NCBI GenBank assembly: GCA_034437535.1
Contig: DAOTTZ010000025.1
Coordinates: 1-62,604 of the forward strand
Length of the DNA: 62,604 nt
DNA from: J038 sp034437535
GTDB lineage: Bacteria; Chloroflexota; Anaerolineae; Aggregatilineales; Phototrophicaceae
Direction: 5' to 3'
Shown here: positions 44,151 through 52,173 of the stretch, in pieces
Numbering within the stretch: position 1 is the first letter of the stretch
How the letters are laid out: every line of letters starts with the position of its first letter
Notes under the pieces: generated by a model
Told to the model about the DNA's origin: nothing
Database searches by the model: none
What the model saw: only the letters and a program-made list of their open reading frames with translations
Program-made: the position numbers and the translations under genes

Positions 44151-45347
44151 TCACGACCAGACCGGGTTACGCCGGGCGACGACCAGCACAAGCACCAGTT
44201 CCGCCGCGCCCAGCACAATCCCCAGCCAGAGCGAAGCGGCGTAACTGCCGAGCGTGTCGAAGGCGAAGCCGAAGATCAACGGGCCGATGGCGGTGCCGAT
44301 CACGGTGGCGGTGGCGACGAAGCCCCGGATCGCACCTTGATGCGCCCGGCCAAACAACGTCACCCACACCGTCCCATCGAACACCGAGCCGATGCCCATA
44401 AATGCGCCATAAGCGGCGGTGTACAAGAACAGCAACCAATCCGCCCGCATGACCAGGGCTAACCCACTGGCCGCGATCATCGCCAGCATTTGCAGGCCGA
44501 TCAACCGGGCCGGGGCCATGCGATCCACCAGCCACCCGGCCAACAGGGTAAAGGCGGCGGTCATCAGGGCGGCCTGGCCGTAAGTGGCAGTCGCCACATC
44601 TGCGCTGTGGCCTAACCCGGCGAATATCGACAGTTGATGAAATACCAGCGCAGTCCCCCAGGCCCCGGCCAGCACCCGTGCCAGCGTAAACGACCAGAAG
44701 ATCGGCGTCTGCATGGCTTCCTTCAGCGTTTTGCTATCCTCAACGCCCGGTATCGGCCCGTCGCCGGGCGCGACGATCACCGGGTCGCCATCGGGTTGCA
44801 GGCCGAAGTCTTCCGGGCGGTCGCGGATGAAGACGGCCATCAGCGGCAAGATGCCGATGAGCATGATTGTCCCGGTCAAGATCCAGCCGGCCCGCCAGCC
44901 ATTCGCTTCGATGAAGTTCTGAAGGGCGGGGAGATAGAAGCGTTGGAAGACGGCGAAGGCCACCAGCGACAGGCCGATCAACCAACCGCGCCGCCGCTTG
45001 AACCATTGCGCGATGGCGGTCGTGCTCACCAGGCCGAGCGCACCCTGACCAAGCCCGCGAATCGCGATGAAGCTAATCAAGATGGTGAACGGCCCGACCA
45101 CGAGCGAACAGGCCAGCAAGACCAGGCCGAAGCCCCCGGTGATGAGGGCGGACATCAGGCGGTTGCCGTATTGGTCGATCTTCCTGCCGATCCAGATCAA
45201 GCTCAACGATGCGGTGAACGTCCCCAACCCATACAGGGCGGAAACACTGGTGCGATCCAGGTTGAACTCAACGATGTAATGGTCGATGAACAGGGAGACT
45301 GAAAAGCTCTGCCCCGGTGATGTGGCGATCAAGCCGACCGTCGCCAC
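44151..45347 (-). CDS. MFS transporter, 5' end frameshifted
   Basis: A protein of at least 398 residues with about 12 hydrophobic segments, of the major facilitator superfamily (GRKIDQYGNRLM is motif A; FIRDRPEDFGL is the central loop). The only canonical start in this frame is the GTG at 45347, but the frame stays open upstream and reads FYGWIVWIVATVGL, the typical first-helix motif of oxalate/formate-type MFS carriers. That segment has no ATG, GTG or TTG. One base deleted near 45426-45427 would join it to an ATG at 45444 that overlaps the treY stop. See the separate entry for 45348-45444. Confidence 0.85.
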   Translation of the reverse strand: MATVGLIATSPGQSFSVSLFIDHYIVEFNLDRTSVSALYGLGTFTASLSLIWIGRKIDQYGNRLMSALITGGFGLVLLACSLVVGPFTILISFIAIRGLGQGALGLVSTTAIAQWFKRRRGWLIGLSLVAFAVFQRFYLPALQNFIEANGWRAGWILTGTIMLIGILPLMAVFIRDRPEDFGLQPDGDPVIVAPGDGPIPGVEDSKTLKEAMQTPIFWSFTLARVLAGAWGTALVFHQLSIFAGLGHSADVATATYGQAALMTAAFTLLAGWLVDRMAPARLIGLQMLAMIAASGLALVMRADWLLFLYTAAYGAFMGIGSVFDGTVWVTLFGRAHQGAIRGFVATATVIGTAIGPLIFGFAFDTLGSYAASLWLGIVLGAAELVLVLVVARRNPVWS

Positions 45348-45444
45348 GATCCAGACGATCCAGCCGTAGAAGATGCGGGCATTGTGTATGATGATGCGTT
45401 TCCGTTCTGCTTCAGGCTGGATGTCGGATCAAAAGGTCGCTCAT
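45348..45444 (-). other. Probable frameshifted 5' end of the MFS gene
   Basis: An ATG at 45442-45444 overlaps the treY stop TGA (ATGA, four bases). In its own frame it gives only ten residues before a stop at 45412. If one C of the pair at 45426-45427 (minus strand) were absent, the frame would run through MSDLLIDIQPEAERKRIIIH and into the FYGW first helix of the MFS gene. The coupling to treY, the restored residues and the lack of another start all suggest a single-base frameshift, either natural or an assembly error. Confidence 0.6.
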
Positions 45445-48422
45445 TGGATGGCACCGCCCAGCACCGCCACCGGGAACGTCGCCAGCAGGTCGGCTAGCCG
45501 CATTTGCGCGTCGATGGTGTGGGTTTGCCCGGTGTATAAGTTCGTCACCGTCTGGCCCTGGATGGCCTTCGGGAAGTGCAGGACGGTCCCGTTCCAGATG
45601 GCTTCGCCGGTGGGAGCTTGTGGCGTATCATCAGTCAGGCCGGCCAGCAGACAGGGTACAATCACCACCAGCAGGGCCTCATCGGTGCGGCGTAGATACG
45701 CCACCACATGCTCAGAGCGCGGGCCATCCACCGAGAGCGGCTCGTAACTGCCGTCGATGAACACCGCCGGGTTATCGCGCCGGTAGGTCAGGGTGCGGTA
45801 GGTGAGGTACAGCTTGGCCGCGCCGGTCGTCAGGGTTTCCAGCAGGTGCGTGCTAAGGGCGGCCCGGTCGTCTTCCCTGGCCTGGATCTCGTCGAGCAAG
45901 GTCCGCCGCCGGTCATAATCTACCGGGCGGCGGTTATCCGGGTCTACCAGGCTGTAATCCCACAATTCATTACCCTGGTAAATATCTGGCACCCCCGGCG
46001 CGGTCAGCTTGAGCGCGACCTGACCAAGCGAATTGAACTTGCCCCAGGTGCTCACCCGCGCCTGGAACGGCTCGAACGACTGGCGGAAGGCCGGGTCATC
46101 CAGCAGGCCGCCGATGAAATCCGTGATGGCCTGGGCATACGCCTGATTCGGGTTCAGCCAGTTGCTATGTTGCTTGGCCTCGTTGATAGCCTTGTGCATG
46201 TAGCGGATTACCCGCGTTTTGAACGTCGCGTAGGCTTCGTCATCCGGCAACGCATCCGGGTACGCGCCGACGAGTGTTTGGTAGATGAGGTATTCGTCGT
46301 TGCGGCTGGGGGCTGGCGTGCCGTCGATCTCGGTCTTATACGGCAGGCCGATGGCGGCCCATTCTTCGATGGCGGCGTGCCAGGCCGACGGAATCTCACT
46401 CAGCACGTTGATGCGGGCGCGGACGTCCTCACTGCGTTTGGTATCGTGGGTGGAACTGCCGAGCATGGTATGCGGGAAGACTTTGTCCTGGTTGTGGGCG
46501 TGGAAATCTGCCACTGTGCCGCCGAAGAACTCTGGATGGCCGCCGACTTCATTGAGCGATACCAGCCGGTTGTAATTGTAAAAGGCGGTGTCTTCCACGC
46601 TTTTCGCCATCACCGGGCCGGTTATCTGCTGGAAGTTCATCACGAACTCGCGCACCTCTGCCCGTTGGTCTTCTGCAAATTCGGTGATGTTCTGGAGCAG
46701 AAGTGTCTCTTGCAGGAAGTCGAAGATCTCGCCAGGTGTGAGCGGGTTCTGTCGTTTCGCCACATCGACGGCCTGCTCGATGTAGTGCCGGTCACGCTCG
46801 GAGACATCGCCGGGGCCGGTGATGTAGGTGCGGTAGATGGGCAGGGCGGCGATGATCTGGCCGAGGCCGAAGGCCAGGCTGTTGCGGGTAAAGCCGCGAT
46901 ACCGCCGGTTGTGCTCTACCAACCGGGCCAACTGGGCACTGCGCGACTCGATCTCGCTGGTCAGGGCTTCGTCCATGACTAACTTTTTGGTGCGGTCGGT
47001 TAGCTCCTGGAAGGTCTCATGCTCGCCGGTAAATGCGCGGTAGATCGTCTCGAAGGCGTCTTCGTTGTCCGATTTGACGAAGACGTTATTGGCCGCGTTG
47101 AGGAAATCATAGCCGGTGGTGCCGTAGACCGCCCAGCTAAACGGCAATGGTTCCATCTCGCTGAGGATCTTTTCCACCAGGACATAGAGCGGCCATTGCT
47201 TCGGCTCGTCTTCTGGCTGGGCCAGGGTATTCAGCCGGTCGTGGATCAACATCGGGTTGAGGTCGTCCGCCTGTGGGCCGAGCAAGTGCGCCAGCCGTGC
47301 CTGGGTATATTCGATCTGCAACTTGAAGAAGTAATCCGGCGGGTTATACAACCCGTCAGGATGATCGACGCGCAGGCCGCTGACCTTGCCTTCCGCCAGC
47401 AGACGCAGGGCCAACTGGTGCGTATCTGCGAATACCTGATCGTCTTCGATGCGGAGGGCGGCCAGGTCGTTGATGTCGAAGAAGCGGCGATAATTGATCT
47501 CATCGGCGGCCACGCGCCAATAGGCCAGCCGGTACGGTTGTGCGCTGAGCAGGGCGTCCAGGTCGTCGAAGGACTCCGGTGCGCCCGGTTCGCCGTTGAG
47601 CTTTTCCAGCGCGGCGGTTAATGCAGTGCGGAAGCTCTCACTATTTTCGAACAGATTCAAGATGCGCTCGCGGATGACGTGTTGCTCTCGCCGCCGGGTG
47701 ATGAGGTCGTCGCTATCGGTGGTGTGGTAATCCGGCAGATGGCGAATCGCGGTCAGGATGCTGAGTAATTCTTGCTCGGCCCAGTCTTCGTGCGGGATCT
47801 CGGTCAGCAGGGCCTCTACCCCGCCCAGGATCCGCCGGTAGGTCTCCGGCGACAGCGGGAACTGATGCTCATAATAATGGATGTAGAAATCCCCGTGCCA
47901 GTAGACGACCTTAAGTTCGCCGGATTCCAGCACGCGCCCGTAATGGTCGCCCAACACCGGGAGCAGAACCTTATCGTCCAGGGCGCGGTTGCGCGGTCGC
48001 CAGTCGATGTCAAAGTACCCGGCATAGACCGAGGCCGGCCCATGCTTGAGCACATCCATCCACCAGTCATTTTCTGTGTTGACGCCCATGTGGTTGGGCA
48101 CAATATCAAGAAGCAGGCTCATATCCTGGGCCTGCAAAGCGTCGATCAGGCTGTTGAAGGCGTCTTCGCCGCCCAGGGCCGGGTTGAACTCGGTGTAATT
48201 GACCGTATCATAGCCGTGTGTACTGCCACTGCGCGGCTTGAACAACGGCGAAGCGTATAAATCGCTAATGCCTAGCGTGTGCAGGTAATCCACCAGGGCT
48301 TGTGCCGCGTCGAACGTAAAATCCGCGTTGAATTGTATGCGGTAGGTGGCGCGGGGGATGCGGGCGTTGTCGATAATTTGATTAAGTGTGGCCTCAACAT
48401 CGAATGTTGTGTCGCCTGTCAT
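45441..48422 (-). CDS. treY: Malto-oligosyltrehalose synthase
   Basis: About 993 residues, a GH13 enzyme that turns the reducing-end maltose of maltodextrins into a trehalose unit. The barrel opens with TYRIQFNADFTFDAAQALVDYLHTLG and continues with DIVPNHMGVN, GLRVDHPDGLYNPPDYF (nucleophile Asp), LVEKILSEMEPLP (acid Glu), and SSTHDTKRSEDVRARI (third acid), the TreY pattern. I chose the ATG at 48422 because GAAGGAG lies nine bases upstream and TACAAT sits 34 bases upstream; earlier starts (48458, 48515) read through that promoter. Its partner treZ is 35 kb away. The ATGA overlap suggests coupling with the MFS gene. Confidence 0.93.
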   Translation of the reverse strand: MTGDTTFDVEATLNQIIDNARIPRATYRIQFNADFTFDAAQALVDYLHTLGISDLYASPLFKPRSGSTHGYDTVNYTEFNPALGGEDAFNSLIDALQAQDMSLLLDIVPNHMGVNTENDWWMDVLKHGPASVYAGYFDIDWRPRNRALDDKVLLPVLGDHYGRVLESGELKVVYWHGDFYIHYYEHQFPLSPETYRRILGGVEALLTEIPHEDWAEQELLSILTAIRHLPDYHTTDSDDLITRRREQHVIRERILNLFENSESFRTALTAALEKLNGEPGAPESFDDLDALLSAQPYRLAYWRVAADEINYRRFFDINDLAALRIEDDQVFADTHQLALRLLAEGKVSGLRVDHPDGLYNPPDYFFKLQIEYTQARLAHLLGPQADDLNPMLIHDRLNTLAQPEDEPKQWPLYVLVEKILSEMEPLPFSWAVYGTTGYDFLNAANNVFVKSDNEDAFETIYRAFTGEHETFQELTDRTKKLVMDEALTSEIESRSAQLARLVEHNRRYRGFTRNSLAFGLGQIIAALPIYRTYITGPGDVSERDRHYIEQAVDVAKRQNPLTPGEIFDFLQETLLLQNITEFAEDQRAEVREFVMNFQQITGPVMAKSVEDTAFYNYNRLVSLNEVGGHPEFFGGTVADFHAHNQDKVFPHTMLGSSTHDTKRSEDVRARINVLSEIPSAWHAAIEEWAAIGLPYKTEIDGTPAPSRNDEYLIYQTLVGAYPDALPDDEAYATFKTRVIRYMHKAINEAKQHSNWLNPNQAYAQAITDFIGGLLDDPAFRQSFEPFQARVSTWGKFNSLGQVALKLTAPGVPDIYQGNELWDYSLVDPDNRRPVDYDRRRTLLDEIQAREDDRAALSTHLLETLTTGAAKLYLTYRTLTYRRDNPAVFIDGSYEPLSVDGPRSEHVVAYLRRTDEALLVVIVPCLLAGLTDDTPQAPTGEAIWNGTVLHFPKAIQGQTVTNLYTGQTHTIDAQMRLADLLATFPVAVLGGAIQ

Positions 48423-48456
48423 CAAGTTTGTCTCCTTCAGGATGGGTACGGTTTGC

Positions 48457-48462
48457 ATTGTA
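48457..48462 (-). promoter_or_regulatory. Candidate -10 (TACAAT) of treY
   Basis: TACAAT on the minus strand lies 34 bases before the treY ATG at 48422. The same hexamer is used before trpS and gatB, but there is no TG extension here. It supports the shorter treY start. Confidence 0.35.
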
Positions 48463-48528
48463 CCTGATCCATCTGAACTGTTGATGAGGCAAATGTTACG
48501 GGTTCTTATCGCCACTGCGCCGCCTGCA

Positions 48529-48537
48529 TGATATAAT
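48529..48537 (+). promoter_or_regulatory. Extended -10 (TGATATAAT) of the TIR-TPR gene
   Basis: TGATATAAT on the plus strand lies 32 bases before the ATG at 48570. It is the best-matched extended -10 in the window. Confidence 0.6.
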
Positions 48538-48569
48538 TAACCGGCATTGAAACTAGGTGAGGAACCCCC

Positions 48570-49559
48570 ATGCTAACTATCGAAAAGACCGTCTTCATCA
48601 GTTACCGGCGCACAGACATCGCCTGGGCGTTGAACGTCTATAAAGACTTGACTGCGAACGGCTTTGACGTTTTCTTCGACTTCCAGAACATCGACAGTGG
48701 CAGTTTTGAGCAGATCATCCTGCAAAACATCGCTAGCCGCGCTCACTTCGTCGTCATCCTGACACCATCCGCGCTGGAACGGTGCGCCAACCCTGATGAT
48801 TGGTTGCGGCGTGAGATCGAATATGCGCTGGAGACCCGGCGCAACATCGTGCCGTTGATGCTGGAAGGTTTTGATTACGGTAGCCCGGCTATTAGCAAAT
48901 ACCTGACGGGCAAATTGGCCGCGCTCAAAGAGTTCAACGCCCAGCGCATCCCGGCGGATTTCTTCGATGAGGCGATGGCACGGGTGCGGCAACGCCATTT
49001 GAATATACCGCTGGACGCTGTAATTTACCCGGCCAGTGTGGAGGCCCAGCGGGTGGCCCAGGTGCAACAGCAGGCGGCCAGTGCCGCGCCCGCCGTCGAA
49101 GAAACAGCCCTCAGTGCCAGTGAATACTTTGAGAAGGGACTGGCGTCGGATGATCCTGTGGAAAAGATCCGCCTGTATTCGGAGGCGATTCGGCTCAAGC
49201 CGGATTATGCCGAAGCCTACAACAACCGGGGGATTTCGCATTATAATCAAGGTGATCTGAGTGCGGCTATCCATGACTATACTCGTTCGATTGAGCTAGG
49301 TAATCCTGAACTTCATCTACCTTACAACACTCGGGGACTTGCGCACCTGGCCCAGGGTGATCTGAATGCGGCTCTGCGGGATTACACCGAGGCGATCCGT
49401 CTCAAGCCGGATTATGCCGATGCCTACGTCGCCCGGGGACTTATGCACGCCCTTCAAGGTGACCCAAACGCGGGCATTGACGACTGTAAAACCGCCTTAC
49501 GGATTGATCCTAACAACGCACCTGCAAAGGAAAGTCTGGAACTCTTGCAGAGGATGTAA
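48570..49559 (+). CDS. TIR domain - TPR repeat protein
   Basis: A 329-residue soluble protein. Residues 5-135 are a TIR domain (VFISYRRTDIAWALNVYKDL, FFDFQNIDSG), with Glu82 (WLRREIEYAL) in the position of the NADase catalytic Glu. A linker of Ala/Gln/Val leads to three or four TPRs (about 180-325), with repeated IRLKPDYAEAYNNRGISHYNQGD-like units. In other bacteria, TIR-TPR proteins serve in signalling or phage defence. GAGGAA is 7 bases before the ATG. No other defence gene is adjacent. Confidence 0.9.
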   Translation: MLTIEKTVFISYRRTDIAWALNVYKDLTANGFDVFFDFQNIDSGSFEQIILQNIASRAHFVVILTPSALERCANPDDWLRREIEYALETRRNIVPLMLEGFDYGSPAISKYLTGKLAALKEFNAQRIPADFFDEAMARVRQRHLNIPLDAVIYPASVEAQRVAQVQQQAASAAPAVEETALSASEYFEKGLASDDPVEKIRLYSEAIRLKPDYAEAYNNRGISHYNQGDLSAAIHDYTRSIELGNPELHLPYNTRGLAHLAQGDLNAALRDYTEAIRLKPDYADAYVARGLMHALQGDPNAGIDDCKTALRIDPNNAPAKESLELLQRM

Positions 49560-49589
49560 CAGCCCAGGGGAAGTAACCGTGCGCGGCGG

Positions 49590-50075
49590 TCACAGCGTCA
49601 TCGCCTGGATCTGGCGCAGGGCCAGGTTCAGTGCGGCGGCGGCACTGGCTTCTTTGTTGCCGGCGCGGTCGTGCGGCCAGATGTGCCGCTCTACCACGCG
49701 CAAGCCCCCCGGCCCGGCAAAGCCGACGAAAGTCAGGCCGACCGGTTTGTCGTCGGTGCCGCCGCCCGGCCCGGCGATCCCGGTCACACTCAGCGCGAAA
49801 TCTACGCCCAGGGCACGCCGCGCCCCGTCGGCCATCGCCCCGGCGACGGCTTCGCTCACCGCGCCATGATCGATCAACAGTTTGCCCGGCACGTCGAGTA
49901 AGTTCTGCTTCAGCGCGTTGGAATAGGCCACGATGCCGCCCATAAAGTACACCGAACTCCCCGGTACATCGGTCAACCGGCTGGCGATCAAACCACCGGT
50001 ACACGACTCCGCTGTGCCGATGGTAAATCCCTGTGCCAGGAGGCGTTCGCCTAATTGTTCCGTCAGCCCGACCAT
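49590..50075 (-). CDS. pncC: Nicotinamide-nucleotide amidohydrolase (CinA C-terminal family)
   Basis: A 161-residue stand-alone CinA C-terminal domain. IGTAESCTGGLIASRLTDVPGSS contains the catalytic Ser/Thr region, and TGIAGPGGGTDDKPVGL is the second signature. The enzyme deamidates nicotinamide mononucleotide to nicotinic acid mononucleotide, feeding NAD salvage. AAGGAG lies six bases before the ATG. nadE, which completes NAD synthesis, is at 21480. Confidence 0.93.
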   Translation of the reverse strand: MVGLTEQLGERLLAQGFTIGTAESCTGGLIASRLTDVPGSSVYFMGGIVAYSNALKQNLLDVPGKLLIDHGAVSEAVAGAMADGARRALGVDFALSVTGIAGPGGGTDDKPVGLTFVGFAGPGGLRVVERHIWPHDRAGNKEASAAAALNLALRQIQAMTL

Positions 50076-50116
50076 AATTGGCTCCTTGAATAGTCGCGTA
50101 ATTCATCTACTAGCGT

Positions 50117-50162
50117 TATAATGTGGGATAATATCCACAAATTTGGGATAATGAGGGATAAT
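50117..50162 (+). promoter_or_regulatory. TATAAT followed by three GGGATAAT direct repeats
   Basis: TATAAT at 50117-50122 is followed by GGGATAAT at 50125-50132, 50145-50152 and 50155-50162. The repeats are 20 and 10 bases apart, so they lie on the same face of the DNA. The first is part of a GTGGGATAATATCCAC partial palindrome. They lie between divergent pncC and the lipoprotein gene, whose ATG is at 50170. They could be a regulator's binding array. Confidence 0.5.
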
Positions 50163-50169
50163 CCCCCGT

Positions 50170-50988
50170 ATGGGACACTGGGGTTGGCGTCCGCTGGTTG
50201 TATGTTTATTTGTCAGTGTGTTTGTTGTTGCTTGCCGCGATGACAATGACTCTACCCCTGCCAGCACCCCGGCCCATGCGGCTGATATTACCCTGACCAC
50301 CCGCGACACACGATCACCCGGAAGCACCCCGCCCGGCCTGCCGGTCGCCATCACCGGGGACATCCGCACCCTGCAACCGCTGGATCGCACCGCGACTCGC
50401 TTCGCCACGCCCACACCGCTCCCGCTTGGCCCGCTGGCCCCGGTCTGCTACGAGACGATCAGCGGCGGGGTGTTGTGCCTGGGCGGGATCACCAACCCGT
50501 ACCCGCATCCCATCGAGCGCGTGATCTTGCATGTCGAAGTCTACCGGGCGGATGCCTCGCTGTTGGATGAAGCCTATGTCACATTGCCCCAACGTATTGT
50601 ACCACCTGGGGAGACCGCGCCGTATCGTGCATTATTCGGCCAGCATACCCCCGCGACTCAATTCGGCGGGGTGCAGGCGGCGGTCGTCCGGGCGGAGCGT
50701 GCGCCGGAGACGCCCCGGCTGGATGTGGTGTTTGAGGCGGTGATGGGTGATATGCTGGATGAGGTGTATCGCGTCAGCACGGTGCTTCGTAACGCCAGCC
50801 CGCAAGAGATCGGACTCTTGCGGGTGGTGGTGACGTTGTTCGACGATCAAGACCGGGTATTGGGCTTCCGCGTGGTTGAGCTTGACTCGCTGGCCGCGCA
50901 GACCAGCCGCGAAATCACGCTGGACATCCGGCCTCAAGTGACCGGCGGGGAAATCCGCCCGCAGATTTACGCCGAACGGATGGATTAA
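50170..50988 (+). CDS. Lipoprotein, unknown function
   Basis: A 272-residue lipoprotein. The hydrophobic start ends with the lipobox VVAC (Cys22). A Thr/Pro-rich linker (about 25-85) leads to two beta-rich domains, recognised by CYETISGGVLCLGGITNPYP and VSTVLRNASPQEIGLLRVVV, which resemble FxLYD-type domains that bind ligands outside the cell. No enzyme motif is present. Its stop overlaps that of the convergent SLATT-like gene by four bases. Confidence 0.7.
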   Translation: MGHWGWRPLVVCLFVSVFVVACRDDNDSTPASTPAHAADITLTTRDTRSPGSTPPGLPVAITGDIRTLQPLDRTATRFATPTPLPLGPLAPVCYETISGGVLCLGGITNPYPHPIERVILHVEVYRADASLLDEAYVTLPQRIVPPGETAPYRALFGQHTPATQFGGVQAAVVRAERAPETPRLDVVFEAVMGDMLDEVYRVSTVLRNASPQEIGLLRVVVTLFDDQDRVLGFRVVELDSLAAQTSREITLDIRPQVTGGEIRPQIYAERMD

Positions 50989-52115
50989 CCGCTGTTCGAT
51001 TCGGCATCAAGCGGTTGGCCGGCATTTTGAGCGTTTGCCGCCCGTTGCGTCAGCCGGGTCAGGTTGCCCTGGATCATCTGGTCGCCGACGGATTGCGATT
51101 GCAGGGCCAGCTCGTACCATTCTTCCCGTTCCCACAGTAGGACGTTCTCGATGCTCTGCACGAATTGCTTACGTGCTTTGGTGCGCTCGACTTCGTTTTC
51201 CATCTCTGTGTCGTCTTGCATGGCTTCCCACACTGTCTTCTGGTCTTCCAGTTGCTTGGCCGTGATCTGGAACAGGGCGTAAGTTTTGCCGATCATGCTG
51301 ACATTGTTCCAGGACTCCAGCGCGACCGAGATGGCGTTCATCACCGCGACGACCAACACGACTTCGAGTTCGATCAAGCCGACCAACGCGCTGATGATCG
51401 ACCCGACCAGGAGCGCGATCTGGCTCAGGCGGAACGACCGCTTGAAATTGCGGAAGTCTTCGGTGACTTTGGTCTCGTACCAATCGCGCTGGTTATCCAC
51501 CCGCCAGAGGATGTAATCGTCGATGGTCATATCGCTCAGGCCGTCATCGGTTGGTGTGTAGCGGTTGGCCCGTTTGATGGCGGTTTGAATCGCTTCGTCA
51601 CTGCGCGGTTGTTCGATCTCCGGCGGCACGAGGTCATCGCGTTTGCGCTCGTTGAATTGCGTGGTCAACACGTTGAGCTTTTCGGCCAGCAGGTTGTTGG
51701 CCTTATCAACTGCCACCGCCGCATAGATCCCGGCCCGCATCCGAAACAGATACAGGTGCATGCGCATCATCTCCGCCGTGTAGCGATACTCGATCCAGGA
51801 GGTGGTGCCGGTCACCTTGATGGTGTCGTTCATCAGGTAAGTGCCGACCAACGGTAGCACGATGGCGACGATAGCGAACATCACCGCCAGGGTCTGGTTG
51901 CGGTCGTCCAGCACGCCGACGGCAATCGACGCGACAGACGCGATCAGCGTGATGGCGATCACGATGTTGCGCCGCCCGATAAAGCGGTCTTTGATCGTGC
52001 TGGCCGTCTGGTCGTAGACGGCGAACCGCGCCCAGGTGTTGAGCAAGGTGCGCCGGTTGGCCTTTTCAGTAGGTGTTTGAGTCAACGTCGGTTTTCCTTT
52101 GGGTCGGTTGAGCAT
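50985..52115 (-). CDS. Tandem SLATT/DUF4231-like membrane protein
   Basis: A 376-residue protein with two membrane hairpins: the first at about 50-95 (IVIAITLIASVASIAVGVL and LAVMFAIVAIVLPLVGTYLM) and the second at about 232-275 (IALLVGSIISALVGLIELEV and the next segment). Each is flanked by helical segments, as in SLATT / DUF4231 proteins, predicted to be pore-forming effectors in nucleotide-activated conflict systems. Here the unit appears twice. No CD-NTase, SLOG or other known partner lies next to it. A minus-strand TATAAT (52127-52132) lies 11 bases before the start. Confidence 0.75.
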   Translation of the reverse strand: MLNRPKGKPTLTQTPTEKANRRTLLNTWARFAVYDQTASTIKDRFIGRRNIVIAITLIASVASIAVGVLDDRNQTLAVMFAIVAIVLPLVGTYLMNDTIKVTGTTSWIEYRYTAEMMRMHLYLFRMRAGIYAAVAVDKANNLLAEKLNVLTTQFNERKRDDLVPPEIEQPRSDEAIQTAIKRANRYTPTDDGLSDMTIDDYILWRVDNQRDWYETKVTEDFRNFKRSFRLSQIALLVGSIISALVGLIELEVVLVVAVMNAISVALESWNNVSMIGKTYALFQITAKQLEDQKTVWEAMQDDTEMENEVERTKARKQFVQSIENVLLWEREEWYELALQSQSVGDQMIQGNLTRLTQRAANAQNAGQPLDAESNSG

Positions 52116-52173
52116 CTGATTGTATTATTATAGACCGTTCGACAAATTATGCCGTAACGAATTTGTGATGTCC

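Noticed and set aside
48423..48515. Longer treY N-terminus starting at 48515 or 48458
   Set aside because: The added residues read across a TACAAT and the Shine-Dalgarno, and have no TreY-like sequence.
639..49559. The three TIR genes as one defence island
   Set aside because: They lie 22 kb or more apart among housekeeping genes and share no operon, so joint action is not supported by position.
49510..50106. A 198-residue frame overlapping pncC
   Set aside because: It is an Arg/Gly-rich shadow; the 161-residue frame holds the complete CinA signatures.
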